The notes under the pieces are model-generated. The model did no database searches and was not told where the DNA came from. It was given only the letters and a program-made list of their open reading frames with translations. From the NCBI GenBank assembly GCA_963930655.1, contig OZ005600.1, positions 10,667,501 to 10,731,500 on the forward strand: a stretch of DNA of 64,000 nucleotides. Reading direction: 5' to 3'. The DNA is from Myrica gale. Its lineage: Eukaryota; Streptophyta; Magnoliopsida; Fagales; Myricaceae. Below are positions 1 through 12,300 of this stretch, in pieces. Within the stretch, counting starts at the first letter, position 1; every line of letters starts with the position of its first letter. Position numbers and translations under genes: made by a program.

Positions 1-319
1 ATTTTTTTGTTGAAAATTTTTATGGGAGGTAGGGTAGATTCTATTGGGATTTGTGAAAAAGTTGGAGTTTGTGAAAAGTTGTTGAAATTTGTAAAAAAAT
101 GGTTGGGAAAAAATTTTCAATTTTTTTTGTGCACCCAAACAAGGGCACTTAGCATACTTGAAAGGGGGAGAAAGGCTGAAAATAAGATATAATCGTTACC
201 TTTCATGCTACTCAGGTATTGACCAATTCTTGTGTTTTGGGTCTGCCAGATAAGACTCCTACTCTAGGAAAATATTGTGTAGAACCTGAGATTTTTGGCA
301 TATGGTTTTGTGTTCCCAG
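1..319. other. Window edge: VPS53 intron sequence
   Basis: No coding exon is visible before the acceptor at 318-319. The first 150 bases are T- and A-rich with repeated TTTGTGAAAA-type words and then a stretch reading TGCACCCAAACAAGG. This looks like the end of a short AT-rich MITE, but only one end lies in the window, so it is not called as an element. Confidence 0.4.
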
Positions 320-3300
320 GAAACAACTCGAGGATATCCTTGATAATCTCAAAGAGAAACCAGATGTTGGGACTCTATTGTTGGTGAGCTATATTTTTAT
401 CAAATATTAATAATGGACCTAAATGGTACAATTTTTATGACCTGTTTGGTTGGGATTGATTTCTCTAGGTGTTTTTTATTTTTAGTATAGTCAATTATTT
501 CATCTGCTTTCAAGTTTATTGAGTTTTGATTAAAATAGTTTTTAGGGTGACGTATCCTTACACTCACCAAAACTATCTTATGCTCAAACAAATAGTCCTG
601 ATCAATGTTTCAAGTTAGTAAATAGTTTTAGTGCCAGTTTTGGCTGTAGTTCAGTTAAAATCGAAGAATACTTTCTTTTTGTAGCAGTAATATTGTAACT
701 AACTTACTTATCAAAAAAAAAAAAATTGTAACTAACTTAGTTTAGATCCTCTAACGCATAAAATAAAGATCTTTATTGCCAAGCACTCCCTTATTTCGCT
801 TGAAGTGTGCTGCTCAAGGCATCTTAGGTCTAGGAAATTTGACCATTTCCAACAGCACATGGTTCAACTAGACCAACCAATCTATATAGTGGTGAAAGAT
901 TTCTATTGCGTCCCACTGGCAACTAGCTCAGATGTTCAATTGCCCTATTTAGCCTGCTAGTGAAGAGAAATACTTATATTGATGTGGTGCTTTACGAGGT
1001 AGTAGTTGAGGTTCTGTGCGATGGATACCGTTAGTAGGAACCAAGTAGCTATTGAGCTTCTGCTACCTGGTAACTTTTTGATGCTTCGCTAAGAGCAATC
1101 TGTACCATTGAGGCTTATAAGTTTTTGCATTGGTGGTGTTATAAATGACTTGGAATTGCCACTTTTAATATTCCCCTATAACCTGTCACTCTTTTTCGCT
1201 TTCTCTCCCCTTTGTTCATCCTTTTTTATTCTCTTGATCTTCAAAACCTAGTCTATCTTCACTTTTTGGTAAATCTCTGCTGTTCACCCCAAATTGTTTG
1301 TTTACCCCAGAAAATTCCAGCATTTTTAGGGAACATCATTTGATGCATTTACTTTGAGACAAGAAGTATCATTTCAAAATTACACCCCTTAACTTGAACT
1401 CAAATAAAGCAAACAGAAAGAGGTGTAGTAGCTTTCTTGCTGAAAACCCTGCATTCCTACATCCTACATTATTTTTTCTATTGAAATCATACTGAATCAG
1501 GCTGTTTGCCCGCTCGTTATTTGTCTAGATCCTTTTCAACTCACCACCTCCTTGCTAGACTGGGAATGGTTTCTAGGAGAGCAAAGTTTTTCTGCATCAG
1601 TTTTGGTTGAAATGATTACTGTAGCAATGTATGGCGCAGGAAATGTTCCTTACTAGTGAATTGCTGCATCAAATCTCATGAACAATTTAATTTTGGTATG
1701 CCCCTTTCTTTCTTCCATTAATGTTTTTCCATGTTTGAGTCTTTTTATAGGCACTACAACGGACTCTAGAATTCGAAGATGAATTGGCTGAGAAATTCGG
1801 AGGAGGCACTCAAAACAGGGAGAAGAGTAATGAGATTGAGGAAATTGGTCAAAGTGCTTCAGATATTCGAAAGAAGTATGAAAGGAAACTGGCTGCACAT
1901 CAAGGGAGTGGGACTGAAGTATGCATTATAAATTGCTTACTATTTGATTGTGAAATTTTGTAATAAAAATCTAAGAATTCATCCACTTTTCCTTTTGTTC
2001 TTTTCTTTGCAGGAAAAGGATGGGAATAAAGATTTGTCGGTGCCTGCTGCTGGGGTATATTTTCTGTTTATGGTTGTTCTTGCATAAAATTTGTTGATGG
2101 CATTCACGCTAAATGACTGGGACATATGTAAAATTTCCATATATACCAGCCACAGTAGGCATGAGTGCTTCTACACTGGGTATTCAATCAGTTGATATGT
2201 CTTAATCGACATGCTTTTTTTACTGTTTGCTTGGAAGGTGGATTTTTTTTTTTACTTTTATTCCAGGTCTATACCACATCATAATAGTTTGTCGTTTTAG
2301 TTATTCGTCTTACGAAGCTGTGGTAACTCATTTCTATTTCCTTATTTTGATGGAAGCTCTAAAATATATACTTTCTTCAACAAAAATAGTTAAGTGCTTC
2401 CATGTGTCATGTTGCAATTTGTAGCTGTTGATAAGAATTCTGAAATGATATTCTTATGTGAAGATGTTTATCAACATTATAGGTTATGCTAGTGACCTTA
2501 ATCTATGGTGGGTCTTTTCCCTGAATTTTGCTATTTGTACCCCTGCGTTCTTGTCTAGGATATTGTTTTTGGTCTTCTTATTAGGGATTACAGATTGCGA
2601 TTGTATCTTGGCCTTCTTTCTGAGTTTTAGGTAATACGGGTAAAAATAGCTTCTGAGAAAAAGTGTACTATTTGATTTGGCAGTTCAACTTTCGTGGAAT
2701 CATTTCCTCTTGCTTTGAACCTCACTTGACCATATATGTAGAACTGGAAGAGAAGACATTGATGGAGCATCTGGAGAAACTTGTTCAGGTGATTTACTTC
2801 TACTATCTTTTTGGTGCATTCTTTGACTCCCCGTTACTTATTTTATTAGAGCTTTTGCTTGATAGGAGGAGACTTGGGATATTGAGGAAGGAAGTCAGAA
2901 CAATGTTTTATCAAGTAGCATGCAGGTGAGCTAGTATTCATTTTTTTGTTTTCTCCTTGGGAACTCTATGGTCTGCTGAAAGTTTGATAAAATGTAATTC
3001 CCTTCTTTGTTAACAAGTAATAAATTCAATTAACATAGAGGACAATACACAAAGAGAACTCCAAATCTGAGTTGGACAAACGTTTTTGACAATGTTATAA
3101 TTCCCTAACCATACTTGTTCCGAATCTGATTGGACTAGAATTCTAGGTGGCCTTCATTTGGATTTCCCTAGATTCCTTTAATCTATGTTGTAACATCTAG
3201 GAGAAGTCTGTTTATAGCCCCTGTATACCTTACTTGTTCTCCTTTTTCTTTTTGTTACTTATCAAATATAAAGTGCTGGGTGTTTCTAGTGCTAGTTGTT

Positions 3301-6300
3301 TGTAGTTCAATTACTGCAAGGGAGAGGTTTTCTGGTGATGGATTAGTACACTATGGAAGACTATTGAATTTGGGGGTTGGTAAATGAGCCTTTTCAAGCT
3401 TATAAATTGGCCCTTGTATTGTCCAAGAATCTGTTGACTCAACAGCTCAGATTCTTTAGTACCATTCATCTGGGAATCTGGAGAAACTTTTTTCTATGAC
3501 CAATAGAATGTCGTGAAAATATTGTCTCTTAAGATTCTGGAGAAAAAACTTTTCTGTTGCAGTTTACCTTATTGTTTTTCCAAAGTGAACACGGGAAACT
3601 TATTTTGGAGCCTCAATAAGATTTTGTGAGTTCAACCGCATCTTGCCATCAGAGATAGAATGTACCTCACTCAAAGCCTTTGTCTTTCATTGTCTTAGTT
3701 TACCTTTGTTGTTTTTTGTAGTTGTTTCTTATAATCAAGAGGAGCTTAAAGAGATGCAGCGCTCTAACAAAGAACCAGACGTTGTTTAATTTGTTCAAGG
3801 TGCATTCTCGAGATTCATATTCTTATATCCCTTTCTGCTAAGTGCTCTATGGCAATGATGTCAATTTTCATCATATGTATTTTTATGCTATTTCATTGTG
3901 CTCAGTGTAAAGAAACTATTCTGTTTTTGCTAGGTCTGTGAAATATTTGTATATCACCAAAGGTGTTCTTTTAGATTCCTTTAGGGTAGAGACACAGAAT
4001 CCTCAACTTTAGAGTAAAGTAAAGAGAAGAGTGCCGAAAACTCCTCCAACTCCCAATCATTAGCCCTCCTCTCAAACTGAATATTTCACGAAGAACTCTC
4101 GGAACCCCTCTCCAAACAGTCCGCAACCATAGAATTTTTATTGCATGCTAGAGAAAACAAAAAAGGAAATATCTCATTTAAGGATCTCTCACCGCACCAA
4201 CGATCCTTCCAGAAACGGACTCTCATGCCACTTCCCACCTCAAAATGGATGTTCTCAGCAAAGGAATCACATCCTTTGCTAATATTCTTCCAAAGACCAA
4301 CACCATAAGAGCCATTGTATACAAGAGTGTTCCACCCACCCAAAGCACAATCATATTTCTCCATGATAACAATCCTCCACAAGCTATCTTGCTCAACCCC
4401 GAACCGTCAAAGCCATTTTCCAAGAAGGGTCCTATTAAACAAGGCAAGCCTTCTCAAATCCAACCCGCCACAACTAATAGGAGAACACACTTTCTCCCAC
4501 TTAACAAGATGAAATTTCTGCACGCTATCATCACTTCCTCATAAAAAATCCATTTGGAATCTTCTCCAACCTATTAGCCACCGTAGCAGGAATAGGAAAG
4601 AGTGACAAAAAATAAGTGGGGAGACAAGAAAAAGTGGACTTGATCAATGCGATTCTACCACCCTTAGAGAGATAACACCGTTTCCAACTTGCCAACCTCT
4701 CTCCGTCCTCTCGATAATATCACTCCAAATGCGAGAACATTTGAAGGTAGCACCCAATGGAAAGCCCAGATAAGTGATAGGCAAAGAAGCAACTCGACAG
4801 CCCAAAATAGTAGCCAAATCATGCACATTAACAACGTTACCAATAGGGATGTTTTCGGACTTGGAGAGATTAATTTTCAAACCCGACACCGCCTCAAAAC
4901 AAAGGAGGAGGCAACGAAGATTGCGAAATTGACCCTCATCAGCCCCACAAAGAATGAGTGTCATCCGTAAATAATAAATGAGATATGTTCAACCCGACTC
5001 TTCCACCAACACCAACACCAACATCGAACCCTTTAATGAAACCATTGCCAATTTTTTGAGGGTGTGGCTGTGTCCATGAAGGGTCTGAGGGTCAATTTTT
5101 TGCAGTATTTGTTCTTGTAGGTGAATGCTATGTTGGGTTCTCCCTATTTGGAGTTTTTAGATTTCATTAGCTTTCTAGCTTGTTTGGTCCAGAGGTTTCA
5201 GTATAGTCCTTTGTACTGTTCCTTTAATTTCAATAAAATGGCCTTACTTATCAAAAAAAAAAAGATGGTTGCATGGGGTGGTTTCTGTAGGATATGATGT
5301 TGAGCCCCTTTCCATTTTTAGGTGTTTCAAAGAATTCTCAAAGCATATGCAGCAAAGCTTTTTGCAAGACTTCCCAGGGGTGGAACAGGGATAGTTGCAG
5401 CAGCAACGGGTATGGATGGACAGATAAAGGTATTATCAGGCCTTATTTATTTTGAAGATTGTTTTGAGCATTGTTTATTTTATACCCAAGACTAATTATG
5501 TCTTTGTCGCCATGTGACTATTTGGAGCAGACTTCTGACAGGGATGAGAGGGTGATTTGTTATATTGTGAATTCAGCTGAATATTGTCATAAAACGGTTG
5601 GTTTCTGGATTCATAGCACTTCTTGTTGGTTTTTAAATTCAGCTTGATTTATGCATGGTTGCTTGTTAGAAGAGAGGAGAGAAGCAGAGAGGGGGGGTGG
5701 GGGTTTAAATAGAGCAAAAAGGCATAAAGCAGACAGATACATGATAGTGGTAGAAAATTTGGACAGAAAAAAAGGAGGAAATGATGTCATGTTGAGCTCT
5801 TGTTGTAAATTGATTATCTTTGAATAGCTTACAATGTTATGAGGACCATGTTATATTTTTTAAGAGTTTTTGTTGTTAGTTTAAAGCCTAATCCACTAAT
5901 GGAGCACTACCAAAACCATTTTCTTACCTCACTTCTAACTGCTATTCATATCTATTTGGACAAACCTATAGTTTAGAGTGCTTCTCATCTGCACAATGTA
6001 AGTTGGTTTTAATTACACACTCGCGCGCGCGCACACACAAGATCCTTTTTTGAATCCTTTAAATTTAAAGCAATTGGGTTGTAGCTTGTGAATTACAAGC
6101 ATCTATACAGAAAATGCGTATGAGATGACATGAGCACAAGAATTAGCATACCACATATCCGGGACTTGGTGTTAATTAATGGAGTACTTTTTCAACATAT
6201 TGCTAGCATAAAATATTGTAAATTATAATGAAAACTGATTGGCAGTCTGAGAAACTTATTTACTTTTTGACAGTCTGGTGAATTGGCAGAAAGTGTAGCA

Positions 6301-9300
6301 AAAATAATCGACTCTCAATTGGCGGATGGAGTGGATATGTCAGAAGTGCAGGTACTGGCTTTCTGATAAAGTTAACCGTGCCTCTGCTAGTCTTATTTTC
6401 ATTTCCAGAGGAGTAATGACATTGTGCAGGATGCAGGATGAGTTTTCGGCAGTTATAACCAAAGCATTGGTAACCCTGGTACATGGCCTGGAAAGTAAAT
6501 TTGATGCTGAAATGGCTGCAATGACACGTGTTCTGTGGGGTACCCTTGAAAGTGTGGGTGACCAATCAGAGTAAGCATGTCAATCTGAAATTGTGAATCT
6601 TAACGTCTAAAATTACTTTCCACTGTTGACCACATCTACCTCCTTGCAGATATGTTAATTGCATAAATATGATCCTTACTAGTAGCATTCCTGTGCTTGG
6701 AAGCCTTCTCTCACCTATTTACTTCCAGTTCTTCTTGGACAAGGTGATTATGAAGAGGATGCTACCATCTTACATATTGATCAACATAGATCTTGGTCTT
6801 GTGAGGTTCAAGAATCATGCATATGGTTTTATTAATGGTTGGGATTTGGTTTTCGATATTTGCTACGTACACATATGTTTACTAATACGAAAAAGGGCTC
6901 ATGCCATGTTTCACAATAATCTTGGAAGCCCAACATCAGATAGTTCTCTGTTCAATTAAATTGCCCATGCTATGTTTCACAGCCAACCTGAATTACCAAC
7001 ATTGAATCATTCAATTCTCAACTAAAAATTTGTATGAACTGTAGTTTAAGCAACAATGATGCCTCTGTAGGCTTTGGGCATCCTTATCTATGGAAACTTT
7101 AGTTGACTTCCTAAGTTTGTGCTAAGTTAGTTAAGAGCTTACGTTCTCACCTTTTTTCAGAAAATGTATCTGTCACCCTATCTTCGGCTAAGATATCCTA
7201 ATTTTTATGTTTATTTTATGCAGCTTGCATCTTCTCTTGGACCTCGCTTTTACGCAAACATTTTCAAATGCAAGCACATATCAGAAACTGGAGCTCAACA
7301 AGTATTGACCATCTTCATTGTTCATTATTTGTTCCCTTTTAAATGAATTGTGTTGGCATCAAGAGAGGACTTGTTTGCAGTAGCCTAAAAGTAGGCAACC
7401 GAGGTTTATAACTTTTTTCTTGTGCAATCCTTATCAAGGCTCCTCCGTAAATCTTGAATTCTGAGGTGGTTCACGCCATGCTGTATATAGTGCTCATGAG
7501 TCAGGAGACACATTTATGCACACGGTGGATTGCTTTATTTCGAGGATTTGGGCCTGGTTCACTATTGTTAGAAGATAGTGCATATTGCACATAATTACCT
7601 ACTTTTGCAATTAATTTGATGCTGCTTGCCTAGTCTTTGGATTTGTTGATTTTCTTTGCTATTGTTTATAAATTCTTAGTTCTGTAGTATGATCAAATAA
7701 TTAGATAGAATGCCCCCCCCCCCCCCCCGGGTATCTTTTATTAAAAAAAATTTTGAACAGTTTAATTGAACCTATGTTTCTTCTTGTCTAATCTTAGGAG
7801 GCAAGATTCGCTTTCCTTTATTACAGCATTACTCGATATTATGACAAAATGCCTTGTGCCTAAGGTTGTCAAGCTTTGGCCTAATTCCAAGAGAAGACAA
7901 AATCCTTATTCTTTCAAATTGCTTTGAAAATTTTGTACATAACCACACACTTTGACGAAGAGTGTAGAAACACAACTCTGTCGGCAAGCAGTGTTGCTTT
8001 TGTCAAATGTACATGCCCATGTTATGTATTCACGTAATTATCTCACAGACCATCCTTTTGATGATAGACCTCTTCTTGAATATAGTTGTCATTAGTCATG
8101 TAATTAAGGTATAAAAAGTGGTTTGATGCTTCCGCAGATGCTATTGGACACTCAAGCAGTGAAGACAATTCTTCTGGACATTCCTTCACTTGGTCGACAA
8201 GTGAGTTGCCGCTTTGAATGAAATGCATCTTAACTCTCAATGGTTCCTCTTTTCTTGAGTTTAATGTGATGGGGTGGCTTTTTGTTTGTGTATGATAAAT
8301 GAGGAAAATCATGTTTGATGAGAAAGTCTATGTTAGATGCTGAACCATCACCTTTTTTTTCTTTTCCCTAATAAACATGTTTGTAGATGTTCACTTTTGG
8401 TTTACCAAATAAACATTGTGTTTATAGATGTTCACTTTTTCCAGATGAGACATGTTTAATCAATGTCAAACTCAAAACTCCTATGGCATTATTAGCGTGA
8501 TTGATTTGCTGATTCAAGTTCGGTTCATTATATGCTTGAGAATGAAAGTAACTGTTAGTGCGCATACTTATTTGGCTATTCCAAAGTGTCATATATGCAA
8601 GGATCAGCATGTGGGATCATGCAAGCTTCACAAACATTGTCAGCTAAGTGCTGTTGTTCTCATTTGAGACTTCTCAGCACACTGGATGGTGTTAAACCAA
8701 TTTGATAACTGGATGAAGATGGCTTTGTGTTGAGTGGAATGGTTAGCAAGAATGTGTGTCACGCTCTCATGATAAAGCTGGCTCAGATTTAAGTTTGTTT
8801 TATATTCTTTGAGAATGGAAAAACTATTTGGTTATTCTAAAGTGTCATATGTGCAAAGATCAGCATGTGGGGGTGCTAGGTTGGTTGGTTTTCAAACATT
8901 GGCAGCTAAGCCTTCTTGTTCTCATTTGAGAATTCTCTGAGCGCTGTGGATAGTATATGATTCGAGAATTCTCTGCAAGCATGTGTTGCTCATATGATAA
9001 AGCTGGCTTGATATGGATCACGTGAAATCTCTACTTTACCAGTGTATAGAACTCGTGAATGATTAAAACGGTTGACAAGAGCGATGAATGACATGACAGT
9101 GTTAAACCATTTGAAAAAAATTACCTTCAGTCATTAGATAAGCATCAAATTATGGGATACATGTGCTGCGATTTCTTTGACTGTGTGTGATTGGTTGCAG
9201 GGGCTTACTTTTGGTCTCCGATTAAGCACAAAAAAGCTCTCACAAATTTCATTTGTTTTCCTCTATGAAACAGATGTCTGGTGCTGCTAGCTATTCAAAG

Positions 9301-12300
9301 TTTGTGAGCCGTGAAATGAGCAAAGCTGAAGCACTTTTGAAGGTTTGTGATCATGTTATTTGTACGTTTTGCTCTCTGGAAAGTTTAGTTTTACTCTCTT
9401 TTAATAGTTGATGCTATACATTATTCAGGTTATACTGTCTCCATTTGATTCTGTGGCGGTTACATATCGAGCACTACTACCAGAGGGAACACCGATGGAG
9501 TTTCAGCGTATTCTCGAGCTTAAGGTTATAATCAATTCTTGTTGAGCTTTAGTCATACACTGGTTACTACAGGATTGGTTAACCCTAGGTTGGCTCTTGG
9601 TCATACCTCTCATTAACCAAAAGACATCTCCCATTCCTACTCAGAGAGGGTGCCCTTTAAACGTTCAGTAAAGCTGCCCAATGGAATAGCATGTCATGGA
9701 TTTGTTCAGTAACCTGAAGCTTGGTATTAAATTAATGGTGGATTTTCTATGAATCTTGGCATGGATAGCTGAAAGAACATCTGCTTTGCACATTAGGGTG
9801 GTGCATGGTTTCACTTCTTGCTATTACTAGGTAGAGCTGCAGTTATTACTTTGAAAACAGAAGTTCTTTATGTTCTGACTCTTGCATTTATTTGTTAAAT
9901 TACAAAATGAGAAAGATCGATTAGTATTGTATGATGCCGGTAGGGAATTCTTTTCCTTTGTGGATGGAAGTTCCTCAGGAAGCTATATTAGAATTGTGTC
10001 TTGAAAAGCCGTGTGATTCTACTTGTTGGTGGAGTTCTAGTTTTCCTTTGGCCCTTTTACAGGCACAATAACCTAGATTCCTCTGGTTTGCTTCCTTTAA
10101 TCGGATGTAAATGGCAACAGCCTAGCTAAATGAAAATATACGAGGGCTGGAAAACATCCAAATGCCCAAACAAGAACTTTAAAAAGAGCTTTCCTTTGTA
10201 GATTATCTTTTCCTTTTAACTTTTCCCGTTCCTGTTACTTTTGGTTTGAGTTTCTCGTGCCTGTGTGTGCATATCTATCTATGTAGGTTCATATTTAACT
10301 TTTGTAAATACATTATCTATAGTTTGAGTCCTGTGTTTCTTTTTCCGATCCTGGGTTAAGGGTGATGATGTCTTTTGTTCGTAACTTCTGCATTGAGTCT
10401 AAAGAGTTTCAGGTGTCTATCAGTGCTAGAGAGGTAGTCAAGTTTTCTGAATGGAGTTTGAAATCTTTGAATATAGTCCATATGGGGAAGTTTGGAGTGC
10501 TATGGCTGGTGAATATGTCTGATAGTTTATTGAAGGCAAGTGCTGATTCCGATTTCTCTTCTAAGCTCAATGAGCCTGGACGTGGTTTCTTGGCTCAAAG
10601 GTGTTCGAACAAAGGCGGTAGTTACGTCGCGATTGTGGAGTATGGAGGGGGTAAGAAGGTTGGGGCAGTGATGGTGCCAGAAGGTCGATATGCACATGGG
10701 TGGCAGATTCTGAACTGTCTTCCAGAAGGCGGTCTCTCATTTTGGTTCTCTTCAGCGTAAGGTTGCTCCTCTGCGTAGCTCAAGCATTCGCCCACAAGTT
10801 TCCTTTTTCGATGCCGTCATAGGAGACCAGAAGTTGGCCGGCGGTGAGAGCAGTTCAGGCGTTGCGTTTGGAAATGGCGTCAATTGCGTTGCGTCAAAGG
10901 AAAACCTTGTGTGTTCAGATTTGCATGGTAATTTGGTGGCTGACGTTTCGGCTCCCAATAAAGGCATTTAATTGAGACGGCAGATTATTCTCGAGGGGAG
11001 AAGTTGGCAGCTCTTGTGTCGTGTAGCAAAATGGTCAGCCATAAGGAACTTTGGAGTCAAGTCGTGGGCTTGAGAAGGCATGTGGAGAGACTTGAACAAT
11101 TTGTTACCCATCTGGGTGCGGAAGACCCTGTAGCTCAGGTTATGAAATGCCAAATCTGTGGATTTCTTTTGAAGGCCCATCAGACTTCGAATCTCTCTAA
11201 AGTTGATATCGGGCCTTTTGCTGAGGGGGAATCCTCTCTTGAGGTTCAAAAGGTGCAAGGGCAGTTTTTGGGGAATGGGCCCAACTTATTAAAAAACGAT
11301 ATGGGCTCTGGACTATCTTGTCTTGTTCAGACTAATGAGGCTAACGTGATATTGTCGGGTGCGGAGGTGTTAGCTGGTGGGTTTCACGTTTTGGACAGGG
11401 AGGTACCGAATGTGGGTGGGTCGACTCTCGGGGCTGGGTCGTTGTCGGAGACTGCCGGAGAGATCGCCGGAGGTGGAACAGGTTATGTTCCGTGCGAGGT
11501 GCCTTGTGAGATGCCGGGGATGGGCTCCGATGTTCCCCGTGACATCGCAGTGATGTCATTGATGTCGGCTCTTGCTCCGACGATGATGGAGGGTGTTTCT
11601 CAGAGTTTCGAACGAGAAGAGGTTGCTCCTCTGGCAGGCCAGGTTCGTGTGGGTGGGTCGTCGGGTGTCTCTAGCAAGCCACAAGTGCTGTTGACAGCCA
11701 AGTCTGTCATGCCTTTATTGTCGTCGGAGGATCCCGGTGCTAAGGAGGCTCAGTTTACCCCTTGCAGGGAACAAGTGGAGGGTATGGGTAAGCTTTCTCT
11801 CCCCAAAGTGACCAACATTTATTCTTGGAATAAATCGTTCGGTGGGGTTCAGTTAGGTCAGGATTTTGATTCCCCAAGAGGGGTTGAGGATTCTGTTGAG
11901 AGTGGTGGGTGTTTCCAGCATAATCTCTCTTCTGTTACTCCGACGATTGAGGACACTGTTGGGATGGGTGGTATTGGGCAAATGCTGGCAGATTGTGATA
12001 ATCTTGTGTGTAGAGGTGGTGTGTAACCCTTTATGTGATGTTATTTGTGCTGGTGGGGTGCTGGTTGAACATGGCAGTATGTTGGAGGAGGATTTGTCTG
12101 TTCAGCAGTGTGAGCAGGGAGGGAAATTTGTAAGGGTGGGTAGTGGTAGTGGGAAATCTATTTGGGAACCTTTGCAGATACGATATCCAGATTCTGGGAG
12201 GGGAGAACCGTCTAATTGGATATTGCAAATGGTGTCTTCCTTTCGCCATATGGTGGGGATTTCTTGTGAGGGGTATGAGAGTGAGTTGTTGGATTTGTTT

